The notes: generated by a model from the letters alone, not told the origin. 64,000 nt of DNA from Marinovum sp034669705 (GCF_034669705.1 NZ_JAXMOR010000024.1:1-64000), one strand, 5' to 3'; counted from the stretch's first letter, positions 16,366 through 25,085 are shown. Made by a program: numbers and translations.

Positions 16366-16464
16366 CCGTCGCTTTCCGTTCCCTGTGTCGCCGGTGTGCG
16401 GTGTCCGCACAGCCGGCGTCTGTCCCGTAGGGTGCGCACCCGTTGCGCACCGTGTTTGGCGTCC

Positions 16465-16839
16465 TCAGGTCCATTCCGCGGCCGCGCCGGGGAAATCCTC
16501 GCCCTGCGGCCTGACCAGGCAGAACCGGTGCCCGGTCGGCGCCTGCATGACGGTCCAGTTCTTGACATCGCCCTCGCGGGTGGCGCCCAGCGCCTCCAGC
16601 CGGTCCGCTTCGGCCTGCCTGTCGTCGGTCTCGATATCCAGATGCACCCGCGGCGCGTGGTCCACCGCCTGCAACAGGATCTTCGGATACCCTGCGTGGC
16701 CGTCGAACTGGGCGTATTTGCCGTCCGGGTCCACCTTGGCCTCCTTGCCCAGCGCGGCCGACCAGAAGGCGCAGGCCGCGCTCAGGTCGTCGGTCTGGCA
16801 GTCGATGACGATGCATCCGATGCGTGATCTGTGGCTCAT
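16465..16839 (-). CDS. VOC superfamily (glyoxalase-like) protein
   Basis: A 124-residue vicinal-oxygen-chelate protein with paired beta-alpha-beta-beta-beta units. Likely metal ligands are the His in APRVHLDIETDD and acidic or His residues around IGCIVIDC and HRFCLV. The GGAGAGAG site directly precedes the ATG at 16839. It interrupts the two permease genes of the transporter operon, so it is probably cotranscribed and may act on the transported compound or a derivative, but no reaction can be assigned. Confidence 0.8.
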   Translation of the reverse strand: MSHRSRIGCIVIDCQTDDLSAACAFWSAALGKEAKVDPDGKYAQFDGHAGYPKILLQAVDHAPRVHLDIETDDRQAEADRLEALGATREGDVKNWTVMQAPTGHRFCLVRPQGEDFPGAAAEWT

Positions 16840-16867
16840 GTCTCTCTCCGTTGCGGGCCGGCGCCCG

Positions 16868-17821
16868 CTACACCCTCTCGATGATACGTTCCCCGAACAG
16901 CCCCTGCGGCCGGAACAAGAGCACCACCAGCGCCAGCACGAAGGCAAACCAGGTCTCGGTATTGCCGCCCAGCAGCGGCTGGCCCCAGTAGATCTCGAAC
17001 AGCTTTTCGAGGATGCCGATCATCAGCCCGCCGATGATCGCGCCGGTGATGCTCTCGAGCCCGCCCAGCATCAGAACCGGCAGCGCCTTGTAGGCAATCA
17101 CCTCGAGCGCAAAGCTGACCCCGGCGCGCGCCCCCCAGGCAATGCCGGTGACCAGCGCGATGATGCCGGCGATGAACCAGACCAGCACCCAGACCGTTTG
17201 CAGCGAAATCCCCACGGACAGCGCCGCCTGATGGTCGTCGCCCAAGGCCCGGATCGCCCGGCCCATCTGGGTGTAGTTGAGGAAGGCCAGCAGCGCCACG
17301 ACCAGCAGGGTCGCCACGATGACCACCGTGATATCAAGGTGTTGCAGGATCAAGAGGCCGTTGAACGGCTCCAGCACCGTATCGCCTGTCGGGATGCCCA
17401 GCTCCTCGGTGATCATCACCTTGTTCTCGCCACCAAAGATGATCTCGCCCAGCCCGATCAGGAACAGGGTGATGCCGATGGTGGCCATGAACAGGATGAT
17501 GTCGGGCTGGCCCACCAGCGGCCGCAGCACGATGCGCTCGATGCTGACGGCGAGGATGAACATCACCACCAGCGTCAGCCCGACCGAGATCCAGGCCGGG
17601 ACCCCCATGGCATGCAGGCCCACCAGCGTCAGCGCCGCAAAGACCACCATGATCCCCTGGGCAAAGTTGAAAATCCGGCTCGAGCGGAAGATCAGCACGA
17701 AGCCCAGCGCGATCAACGCATAGAGGATGCCCGAGACCAGACCTTCCCAGAGCACCTGCATCAGGAAGTCCGGTGCTTCGACCATGTCGATGAAGGGGGT
17801 GATGAATATGTCTGTCAGCAT
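16868..17821 (-). CDS. livH: Branched-chain-type ABC transporter permease (LivH-like)
   Basis: A 317-residue membrane protein with about eight transmembrane segments and the LivH hallmarks SGILYALIALGFVLIF near the N-terminus and RAIRALGDDHQAALSVGI, the coupling loop contacting the ATPases. The start at ATG 17821 is preceded by AGAGGA. The frame extends 10 codons upstream into the intergenic palindromes, so the shorter form is preferred. Its partner is the LivM-like permease. Confidence 0.92.
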   Translation of the reverse strand: MLTDIFITPFIDMVEAPDFLMQVLWEGLVSGILYALIALGFVLIFRSSRIFNFAQGIMVVFAALTLVGLHAMGVPAWISVGLTLVVMFILAVSIERIVLRPLVGQPDIILFMATIGITLFLIGLGEIIFGGENKVMITEELGIPTGDTVLEPFNGLLILQHLDITVVIVATLLVVALLAFLNYTQMGRAIRALGDDHQAALSVGISLQTVWVLVWFIAGIIALVTGIAWGARAGVSFALEVIAYKALPVLMLGGLESITGAIIGGLMIGILEKLFEIYWGQPLLGGNTETWFAFVLALVVLLFRPQGLFGERIIERV

Positions 17822-17836
17822 GCCTGCGTCCTCTTT

Positions 17837-17912
17837 TGATCCCCGCCCCAAACCTGATCCGGGGCCTCTCGGCGATGGCCATGAGGTCCCGGATCAAGTC
17901 CGGGACGCGTGG
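17837..17912. repeat. Palindromic repeat cluster (CCCGGATCAAGTCCGGG type)
   Basis: A perfect unit CCCGGA-TCAAG-TCCGGG lies at 17888-17904 and a partial inverse unit (CTGATCCGGGG) precedes it. The same palindromes occur at about 26525, 26564, 26698, 39464, 39540 and 39586, always between genes. Confidence 0.75.
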
Positions 17913-17921
17913 GAAATGTCT

Positions 17922-18734
17922 TCAATGCGCCACCCCGAGGTAGGCATCGATCACGTCCTGGTTCGCGCGCACCTCCTGGGGCGTGCCGTCACCGATCTTC
18001 TTGCCGTAATCCATCACCACCACCCGGTCCGAGATATCCATCACCACGCCCATGTCGTGCTCGATCAGCGCGATGGTGGTGCCGAACTCGTCGTTCACAT
18101 CGAGGATGAAGCGGCTCATGTCCTCCTTCTCCTCGACGTTCATCCCCGCCATCGGCTCGTCGAGCAGCAGGATCGAGGGCTCGGCGGCCAGCGCACGCGC
18201 CAGTTCCACCCGTTTCTTCAGCCCGTAGGGCAGGGTGCCCACCGGCGTCTTGCGGATATGCTGGATCTCGAGGAAGTCGATCACCTCTTCCACCTTGCGG
18301 CGGTTGGCGATCTCCTCGTCGCGGGCGCGACCCCACCAGAGCGCCTGCGCGCCCATGCCGGCTTTCATATGCGTCAGCCGCCCGGTCATCACGTTGTCCA
18401 GAACGCTCATCCCCTCGAAGAGCGCAATGTTCTGGAACGTCCGCGCCACGCCCAAGCGCGCCACCTCGTAGGGCTTCATCGCCGGGCGCTTTTCGCCCTT
18501 GTACCAGACCTCGCCCTCCTGCGGATGATAGAAGCCGGAAATCACGTTCAACATCGAGGACTTGCCGGCCCCGTTGGGCCCGATGATCGCCCGGATCTCG
18601 CCTTCGCGCACGTCGAAGGAAATGTCCTGGATCGCCACCACGCCGCCGAACTTCAGGGTGATGTTCTTCATCTCCATCAGCACGCCGCCGATCTGGCGCC
18701 CGTCTGCGGTCATGTAACCTTCGGTATCCTTCAC
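17922..18734 (-). CDS. livG: Branched-chain-type ABC transporter ATP-binding protein (LivG-like)
   Basis: A 270-residue ATPase with Walker A GPNGAGKSS, signature region TLPYGLKKRVELARA (the LSYGxxRR variant usual in LivG proteins), Walker B ILLDEPMAGM and switch His in IEHDMGV. It partners the LivF-like protein at 13051. It precedes the LivH-like permease, separated from it by palindromic repeats. Confidence 0.92.
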   Translation of the reverse strand: MKDTEGYMTADGRQIGGVLMEMKNITLKFGGVVAIQDISFDVREGEIRAIIGPNGAGKSSMLNVISGFYHPQEGEVWYKGEKRPAMKPYEVARLGVARTFQNIALFEGMSVLDNVMTGRLTHMKAGMGAQALWWGRARDEEIANRRKVEEVIDFLEIQHIRKTPVGTLPYGLKKRVELARALAAEPSILLLDEPMAGMNVEEKEDMSRFILDVNDEFGTTIALIEHDMGVVMDISDRVVVMDYGKKIGDGTPQEVRANQDVIDAYLGVAH

Positions 18735-18739
18735 CGCGC

Positions 18740-18800
18740 TCCCCCCTGCTTCATCTTGCCTGAAAAACTCCCGCCGGAGGCTCCCGAGATCGCCTCCCGC
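18740..18800 (-). repeat. Dispersed intergenic repeat, copy B
   Basis: Read on the minus strand this holds GGGAGCCTCCGGCGGGAG, a T run, GGCAAGATGAAG and a G run, matching the order seen in copies near 30505 and 44922. It sits between the acyl-CoA synthetase and LivG genes. Confidence 0.55.
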
Positions 18801-18879
18801 ACCAAGGCCCGCGCTGTCGCGCCAACCTTGCCTCCACCGCTTGCGAGGACGGCCCGCCCGGGCCGGAAGAGCGCGCCGC

Positions 18880-20853
18880 TCATTCCGCCGCGACCTTCTG
18901 CGCCACCACCGGCACGACCTTTGCGTCGCGGATCTCCAGCGTGGCGCGGATCTTGCCCTTGCGACCGTCCTCGTAGGTCACCTCGGTCTCGGTATAGATG
19001 CTGTCCGAGCCGTCATAGAGCGCCGTCACCAGGTCCTCGAACTTCTCGCCGATGATCTTGCGGCGGACCTTGCGGGTCCGTGTCAGCTCGCCATCGTCGG
19101 CATCGAGCTCCTTGTGCAGCACAAGGAAGCGATGCACCTGGCAGCCCGAGAGCATCTCGTCCTGCGCCACGCTCTCGTTGGTCTCCTCGACATGGTTCTG
19201 GATCATCTCCAGCACCCGAGGATGGCCGGCCAGCTCCTGATAGGAGGCATAGGCAATATTGTTGCGCTCGGCCCAGTTGCCCACCGCCGCGAGGTCGATG
19301 TTGATGAAGGCGCAGCACCGGTCGCGCCCGGCGCCAAAGACCACCGCCTCGAGAATGTTGGGATAGAACTTCAGCTTGTTCTCGACGTATTTCGGCGCAA
19401 AGAGCGCACCATCGGCCATTTGGCCCACATCTTTGGCCCGGTCGATGATCCGAAGATGCCCGGTACCCTCCTCGAAAAAGCCCGCGTCGCCTGTGGCCAC
19501 CCAGCCCTCCGGGTCCTTGGTGTCGGCGGTGCTCTCGGCGTTCTTGTAGTACTCCACGAAGGTTCCGGGCGAGCGGTAGAAGACCTCGCCGTTCTCGGCG
19601 ATCCTGATCTCGACCCCGGGCGAGGGCACGCCCACGGTGTCGGACCGGACCTCGCCGTCCGGCTGCTGGGTGATGAAGACCGAGGCTTCGGTCTGGCCGT
19701 AGAGCTGCTTGAGGTTGATCCCCAGCGAACGGTAGAAATCGAAGATCTCCGGCCCGATCGCCTCGCCCGCGGTATAGCCCACCCGGACCCGCGAGAACCC
19801 CAGCGTATCCTTCAGCGGGCCATAGACCATGAACTCGCCGAGCCGGTACTTCAGCCGGTCGATCAGCCCGACCTTGCCACCGTCGAGCAGCGTCGGCCCG
19901 ACCTTCTGGGCATGGTCCATGAAGTGATGGAAGATCCGCCGCTTCAGCGCGCCGGCATCCTCCATCCGGATCATGATCTGCGTCAGCTGGGTCTCGAACA
20001 CCCGCGGCGGCGCAAAGTAATAGCTGGGTGCGATCTCGCGCAGGTCGGTCATCATCGTGTCGGCGCTTTCCGGGCAGTTCACGCAGAACCCGGTCCAATA
20101 GGCCTGTCCGATGGAAAAGATGAAATCGCCGACCCAGGCCATCGGCAGGTAGGCCAGCACCTCGTCGCCGGCGCGCAGCTTGTCGAACTCCGAGGAATTC
20201 TTCGCCGTCTCGACGATGTTGCGGTTCGACAGCACCACGCCTTTGGGCTTGCCGGTGGTCCCGGAGGTATAGAGCATGACGCAGGTGTCGTCATAACCCA
20301 GCGCGCCGCGGCGGCGCTCAAGCTCGGGCAGGAATTCCTCGCGCGCGGCGCGGCCTTGCTCCTGAACGTGGCTGAACTGGTGCAGGTGGGAATGGTCGTA
20401 TTTCCGCAACCCGCGCGGATCGATGTAGACCATGTGCTCGAACTGCTGCAGCCGGTCCTGCACCTCGATCACCTTGTCGACCTGTTCCTGGTCGGCGCAG
20501 ATCACAAAGCGGGCGCCGCAATGGTTGAGCACATATTCCATCTCTTCGGCCACCGCATCCTGGTAGAGCGGCACCGGCACCGCGCCCACCGATTGCGCGG
20601 CGACCATCGACCAGTAGAGATAGGGCCGGTTGCGGCCGATGATGGCAATGAAGTCGCCCGGGTTGACGCCGAGGTTCAGCAGCCCCAGCGCCAGTGCCTC
20701 GATCTCCTGCGCGGCCTCGGACCAGGTCCAGCTCTGCCAGATCCCGAGGTCCTTCTCGCGATAGGCGGGCTTGCCTGCGAACTGCGTGGCATTGCGCTGC
20801 AACAGCGCCGGAATCGCGCGCAGATCCCCTGCGCCCCGAGACGTGTCAGTCAA
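18880..20853 (-). CDS. Long-chain acyl-CoA synthetase-type AMP-dependent ligase
   Basis: A 657-residue adenylate-forming ligase that should join a carboxylic acid to CoA via an acyl-AMP. Motifs are the phosphate loop YTSGTTGKPKGVVLS near residue 190, the adenine-binding YGQTEASVF near 410, and the hinge TGDAGFFEEGTGHLRIIDRAKD near 460. It heads the transporter operon on the minus strand (next gene livG, 145 bp on). Together with the PaaK-like ligase at the other end it suggests that imported acids are trapped as CoA esters. This long-chain subtype is commonly found in Rhodobacteraceae liv clusters. Confidence 0.9.
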   Translation of the reverse strand: MTDTSRGAGDLRAIPALLQRNATQFAGKPAYREKDLGIWQSWTWSEAAQEIEALALGLLNLGVNPGDFIAIIGRNRPYLYWSMVAAQSVGAVPVPLYQDAVAEEMEYVLNHCGARFVICADQEQVDKVIEVQDRLQQFEHMVYIDPRGLRKYDHSHLHQFSHVQEQGRAAREEFLPELERRRGALGYDDTCVMLYTSGTTGKPKGVVLSNRNIVETAKNSSEFDKLRAGDEVLAYLPMAWVGDFIFSIGQAYWTGFCVNCPESADTMMTDLREIAPSYYFAPPRVFETQLTQIMIRMEDAGALKRRIFHHFMDHAQKVGPTLLDGGKVGLIDRLKYRLGEFMVYGPLKDTLGFSRVRVGYTAGEAIGPEIFDFYRSLGINLKQLYGQTEASVFITQQPDGEVRSDTVGVPSPGVEIRIAENGEVFYRSPGTFVEYYKNAESTADTKDPEGWVATGDAGFFEEGTGHLRIIDRAKDVGQMADGALFAPKYVENKLKFYPNILEAVVFGAGRDRCCAFINIDLAAVGNWAERNNIAYASYQELAGHPRVLEMIQNHVEETNESVAQDEMLSGCQVHRFLVLHKELDADDGELTRTRKVRRKIIGEKFEDLVTALYDGSDSIYTETEVTYEDGRKGKIRATLEIRDAKVVPVVAQKVAAE

Positions 20854-20913
20854 CCGATGTCCTCCCTTTGCCCCGGTTTCCGGGGCCTGACCGCTGAAGC
20901 GATTCTGCTTTCC

Positions 20914-20942
20914 ATTTGGTCGTTGCCGAGGCTGGCGGTCAA
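20914..20942 (-). promoter_or_regulatory. Possible promoter of the acyl-CoA synthetase/liv operon
   Basis: On the minus strand TTGACC (20942-20937) is a good -35; 17 bp further CCAAAT (20919-20914) is only a weak -10. It lies about 60 bp upstream of the first gene of the operon. Confidence 0.3.
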
Positions 20943-21070
20943 CTTTTTCCTTATCTTTTCTGAAATCTTACGAATTGTAACCGGCGGGCCGCGGCGGAAT
21001 TCACGGCGGCGTTAGCGAAGTCTTATCGGTTGGTCTGCGACACATGTCCGGCAAGCACGAGGAGCCCGGG

Positions 21071-22435
21071 GTGCAGTCTCTTTTCACGTTCTTCCAGGAT
21101 CTGGGATACATGGCGCATGGCATGTGCCTGCTCTGGCAGCCCTGGCTCATCGCCCTTTTCATGGGCTCGGACCTCTTGATCTTTGCCGCCTATTCGCTGA
21201 TCCCGCTGGCGATGCTGCGGGTGCTCAGGGCCCGGCCGGACATCGCGCTGGGCGGGCTGCCGCGGATGTTCGTGGCCTTCATCCTGCTCTGCGGGCTGAC
21301 CCACCTGGTGGCCGTGGTCACCCTCTGGATCCCGATCTACGAGGTGCAGGGCGTCTTCAAGCTGGCCACCGCGCTGGTGTCGATGGCCACGGTGGCGGCG
21401 CTGTTTCCGCTGGTGCCCAGGATCATCGCCCTGCCGTCGCCCGCGGTTCTGACCGAGGCCAATGACCGGCTGACCCGCGAAATCGCGGCCCATGAGGACA
21501 CGCTGGACCAGCTGCGCCAGTCGCGCCGGCGGCTCGAGGACAAGGTCGCCGAGCGCACCCAGGCGCTGGAGCGCACCAATGAGGAGCTCAACATCGTGCT
21601 GCGCGAGGCCGGCAACCGCGCCGGCAACCTCAAGACGCTGATGGAGGCGCTGGCCCATCGCACCGCGCGCGAAACTTCTGGCCCCGAGACGTTCACCCGC
21701 CTGTTCAAGTCGCGGCTGACCGCCGTGGTCGAGGCCTCCGATGCGCTGACCCGCGGCGACGGCAGCCTGCCCGACTGCATGCGCGACCTGGCCGAAACCC
21801 AGCTCAGCGCCTATATCGCCGCCTATCCCGGCCACATCCGGCTGAGCGGCGAAACCCGCAAGCTGTCACCGGTGGCGGCGCGGCAGATCGGGCTGGCGCT
21901 GAACGAGCTGGTCACCAATGCGGTCAAGCACGGCGCGCTGCGCGACGCCGAAGGCACGATCCAGCTGCACTGGTCCAGCTATCGCGGCTGGCCGGAGGAG
22001 GACCAGCGTTTCCAGATCAACTGGACCGAGACCCTGTCGCCGGCGGCCCAGCGCGCGCTTGCCAGACGCGATATGCTGCAGGACGGCCGCGTCGGATTTG
22101 GCACCCATGTGCTCAGCCTGTCGGTGCCGCGCCGGCTCAACGGCCGCGCCGATATCGATTTCCTGCCGGAGGGGCTGTCTTATGCGCTCGACCTGCCGCT
22201 GGACTGCGTGACCGGCGACCCCTGCGGTCAAGGCGATCCGGCAGGCGCTGCGCCATCCGGGTCACCCGGCGCCGCGCCGCCCAGTGCCGCCGCCGCCTGC
22301 GCCGAGCCGTCTTTCGGCGACCCACTGACCGATCCACTGACCGACCCTTTGCTCGGCCCGCTGCCCGCGCTGCCCGACCGGCGCGACGCAACGGAGGATC
22401 CGGCGGAGGTTGAACGCGAACGGCGAAGCGCGTAA
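21071..22435 (+). CDS. Ethylene-receptor-like membrane sensor fused to an HWE-type kinase domain lacking the phospho-accepting His
   Basis: About 454 residues. Three membrane helices (about 20-55, 64-90, 96-122) carry every residue needed for copper and ethylene binding in plant ETR1, with identical spacing: Asp34, Tyr41, Ile44-Pro45, and Cys74-x3-His78 in LLCGLTHL. A coiled-coil-like linker (about 127-175) leads to an HWE/HisKA_2 kinase: N-box LNELVTNAVKHG, WxE in INWTET and G-box GRVGFGTHVL are present. The H-box His is Asn182 (AGNRAGN instead of xNHRxKN). The last 60 residues are Pro/Ala/Asp-rich with repeated DPLT. I chose GTG 21071 because GAGGAG sits 6 nt before it; ATG 21044, with no clear site, is the alternative. 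It is followed 38 bp later by a hybrid kinase. Ethylene binding is inference from residues. Confidence 0.8.
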   Translation: MQSLFTFFQDLGYMAHGMCLLWQPWLIALFMGSDLLIFAAYSLIPLAMLRVLRARPDIALGGLPRMFVAFILLCGLTHLVAVVTLWIPIYEVQGVFKLATALVSMATVAALFPLVPRIIALPSPAVLTEANDRLTREIAAHEDTLDQLRQSRRRLEDKVAERTQALERTNEELNIVLREAGNRAGNLKTLMEALAHRTARETSGPETFTRLFKSRLTAVVEASDALTRGDGSLPDCMRDLAETQLSAYIAAYPGHIRLSGETRKLSPVAARQIGLALNELVTNAVKHGALRDAEGTIQLHWSSYRGWPEEDQRFQINWTETLSPAAQRALARRDMLQDGRVGFGTHVLSLSVPRRLNGRADIDFLPEGLSYALDLPLDCVTGDPCGQGDPAGAAPSGSPGAAPPSAAAACAEPSFGDPLTDPLTDPLLGPLPALPDRRDATEDPAEVERERRSA

Positions 22436-22473
22436 CTCTCGAAGGCCACGGGAGCCGCCGGGACGCCGCCTTG

Positions 22474-24381
22474 ATGCATCATTCCGCCAGACATCTGACA
22501 GACCTGACCCAGGCCGGGCTGAACCTGATCCAGCAGGCGCTTTCGATCTACGGCCGCGACCTGCGACTGGTGCAGTGCAACCGCCGCTTCCGGGAGATGT
22601 TTCACCTGCCCGAAGCGCTGGTCACCCCCGGCGCGGATTTCGGCGAGACCCTGCATCATCTGGTGGCCTCCGGCGAATACGGCGAGGTCTCCGATCCGCA
22701 GGACTTCGTGGCCATCCGTGTCGAACAGGCGCGCGCCTTCGAGCCGCATTACATGGAGCGCCGCCGTGCCAACGGCCGCTGGATCTCGGTCGAGGGCGCG
22801 CCGCTGCCGCAGGGCGGCTGGGTCACCGTCTATACCGACATCACCCGCACCAAGGAGCAGGAGCAGCTGTTGCGCACCCGCTCGGAACTGCTGTCGGAAG
22901 AGGTTCTGAAACGCTCCGAACAGCTTGCCGCCACCAACCGCCAGCTGGCTTCGACAATCAGCGCGCTGGAAGAGACCCAGCGCCAGCTGCGCGCGATCGA
23001 GGCGCGCACCCGTCTGACCACCGAAATGATGCCGGCGCATATCGCGCATGTGGATTCGAGCGGCCACTACACCTATTCCAACCAGCGTCTGACCTCGGTG
23101 ATCCCTGGCCGCCCCTCGGACATCGTCGGCATGTCGATCGCCGAGGCGCTGGGGCCGGACGCCTTTGCCAAGGTGCAGCCGCACCTCGCCGCGGCGCTGG
23201 CCGGCCAGCCCTCGACCTTCGAGTTCACCGATGCCCCGAGCCTGCGCCGCATCCGCGCCTCGTTCACCCCCGATCAGCACGAGAACGGCGTCTACATCCT
23301 GTCGATGGACGTCACCGAAGAGACCCAGACCCGCGTCGCCCTGCAGCAGACCCGCCGGCGTGAGATCGCGGCGCAGTTGACCAGCGGGCTGGCGCATGAT
23401 TTCTCCAACCTGCTGACCATCATCCTCGGCATGCAGTCCAAGCTCGGCCGGATGCCCGATCTGCCGGCCGATGCCGCGCCGCTGATCAGCGCCACGCTCA
23501 GCGCCGCCCGGCGGGGTGGCACGCTGCTCGGCCGGATCGCCGACATGACCGCCAGTCGCCGCAACCAGCCGGTGCCGGTGCGGATCGAGCCGTTTCTGCA
23601 GGAACTCGCGGTGCTGGCCGGCCCCAGCCTGCCGCCCGGCGTCACGCTGCGCCATGCCGCCGATGTGCCCGGCGCCATCCTGCTTGACCCCGGCATGCTG
23701 CAGGATTCGCTGCTCAACCTGATCCTCAACGCCCGCGATGCCTGTGGCATGGCGGGCGAGATCGAGATCACCGCCCGCGCCGATGCCGCCACCTGGCTCA
23801 GTTTCGAGGTCCGCGACACCGGCCCCGGCTTTACCGAGGCGGCGCTGCGCCACGGCGCCGAGCCGTTCTTTACCACCAAGGGCGGCGAGGGTTCGGGCCT
23901 GGGCCTCGCCATGGTCTATGACGCCACCAAGCTGGCCGGCGGCGACCTGAAGCTGGCCAATACCGAAACCGGCGCGCAGGTGCTGCTACGCCTGCCATTG
24001 CGCCCGGCGCCAGAGGTCGAACCGGCCGCGCCGGGCATGGTGCTTCTGGTCGAGGACAACGCCGACCTGCGCGGCACCATCCGCGACATGCTGACCGGGC
24101 TCGGCTGGCGGGTGGTCGAGGCCGCCTCGGTCAGCGAGGCGCAGGCGCTGATCGCCGGCCTGCCGGAGATCACCTCGGTGCTCACCGACATCCAGCTCGA
24201 GGGCGGCGAGACCGGGCTTGACCTCGCCGCCGGCTGCGAGGTGCCGGTGGCGCTGATGACCTCGCTGCCCGGCGATCACGCGCAGCACCGCGCCGCCGCG
24301 GCGCTGGGCCCGGTGCTGCGCAAACCCTTCAGCGCCGGCGAGCTTGCCGCCGCCCTGGGCGAAAGACGGGACGCCGCATGA
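22474..24381 (+). CDS. Hybrid sensor histidine kinase with PAS domains and receiver
   Basis: A 635-residue cytoplasmic protein without membrane segments. Domain order: PAS-7-like (about 8-125), coiled coil (about 125-180), second PAS (about 180-285), HisKA with the H-box LAHDFSNLL (His308), HATPase with N-box LLNLILNARDA, G1 DTGPGF and G2 GEGSGLGLAM, then a receiver (about 522-635) with VEDN acidic pair, phospho-acceptor Asp572 in LTDIQL and Lys617. The ATG at 22474 follows an in-frame TTG. It lies between the ethylene-receptor-like sensor and an OmpR regulator whose start overlaps it by 4 bp, so the three probably form one phosphorelay. Its own signal is unknown. Confidence 0.9.
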   Translation: MHHSARHLTDLTQAGLNLIQQALSIYGRDLRLVQCNRRFREMFHLPEALVTPGADFGETLHHLVASGEYGEVSDPQDFVAIRVEQARAFEPHYMERRRANGRWISVEGAPLPQGGWVTVYTDITRTKEQEQLLRTRSELLSEEVLKRSEQLAATNRQLASTISALEETQRQLRAIEARTRLTTEMMPAHIAHVDSSGHYTYSNQRLTSVIPGRPSDIVGMSIAEALGPDAFAKVQPHLAAALAGQPSTFEFTDAPSLRRIRASFTPDQHENGVYILSMDVTEETQTRVALQQTRRREIAAQLTSGLAHDFSNLLTIILGMQSKLGRMPDLPADAAPLISATLSAARRGGTLLGRIADMTASRRNQPVPVRIEPFLQELAVLAGPSLPPGVTLRHAADVPGAILLDPGMLQDSLLNLILNARDACGMAGEIEITARADAATWLSFEVRDTGPGFTEAALRHGAEPFFTTKGGEGSGLGLAMVYDATKLAGGDLKLANTETGAQVLLRLPLRPAPEVEPAAPGMVLLVEDNADLRGTIRDMLTGLGWRVVEAASVSEAQALIAGLPEITSVLTDIQLEGGETGLDLAAGCEVPVALMTSLPGDHAQHRAAAALGPVLRKPFSAGELAAALGERRDAA

Positions 24382-25085
24382 GTGACGCGCCGCTGATCAC
24401 CATCCTCGACGACGAGCCAGAGATCCGCCGTCTGCTGGCCGAAACGCTGGAGGAGGCCGGCTTTCGCACCCTCAGCTTTGGTCGCGCCACCGAGTTCGAG
24501 GCCGCGCTGCGCCGCACCACGCCGGATGTCTGCCTGGTGGACCTCAGCCTGCCGGACCGCGACGGGCTGTCGCTGGTGCACCGGCTGGCGCTGGAGCAGG
24601 GCGCCTCGGTGATCATCATCTCGGGCCGGGCCGAGGTGCAGGACCGGGTAATCGGGCTCGAGCTTGGGGCCGACGACTACATCATCAAGCCCTTCGATCC
24701 GTCAGAGGTGGTGGCCCGCATCCGCGCCCGTCTGCGCGCCGCACGGCCAGCGGTGCAGGCCGGTCGGATCGCGTCTTTCAGCGGCTGGCAGGCGGATTTC
24801 GACGCCTATACCCTGCGCAACGAGGCCGGCGACGTGGCGAGCTTTTCCCATGCCGAGGGGGCGGTCTTGCGGATGTTTCTCGAAAGTCCCGGCCGGCTGA
24901 TCACCCGCCAGCAAATGCAGGAGACGCTGGGTGGTGCGGCTGGCGAAAGCTTTGACCGGGCGATGGATGTGCGGATCTCGCGGCTGCGCACCAAGCTTGG
25001 CGAAGACCCCAAGACCCCGCGGCTGATCAAGACGATCTACGGCGCCGGCTATATCTTTCTGGGCGAGGTCAGCTGGCGTCAGTAG
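24378..25085 (+). CDS. OmpR-family response regulator
   Basis: A 235-residue regulator with receiver (about 6-120) and winged-helix DNA-binding domain (about 140-230). Acidic pair DDE at 11-13, phospho-acceptor Asp55 in CLVDLSLPD, and Lys104 in DDYIIKPFD are intact. The C-terminal domain has the recognition region DVRISRLRTKLGE and the wing IKTIYGAGYIF. The ATG overlaps the stop of the hybrid kinase (ATGA), so the two are translationally coupled. It is the only DNA-binding member of the sensor cluster and thus its likely output. Target promoters are not evident. Confidence 0.92.
   Translation: MSDAPLITILDDEPEIRRLLAETLEEAGFRTLSFGRATEFEAALRRTTPDVCLVDLSLPDRDGLSLVHRLALEQGASVIIISGRAEVQDRVIGLELGADDYIIKPFDPSEVVARIRARLRAARPAVQAGRIASFSGWQADFDAYTLRNEAGDVASFSHAEGAVLRMFLESPGRLITRQQMQETLGGAAGESFDRAMDVRISRLRTKLGEDPKTPRLIKTIYGAGYIFLGEVSWRQ

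Noticed and set aside
18841..21015. 724-codon plus-strand frame
   Set aside because: Antisense to the acyl-CoA synthetase.
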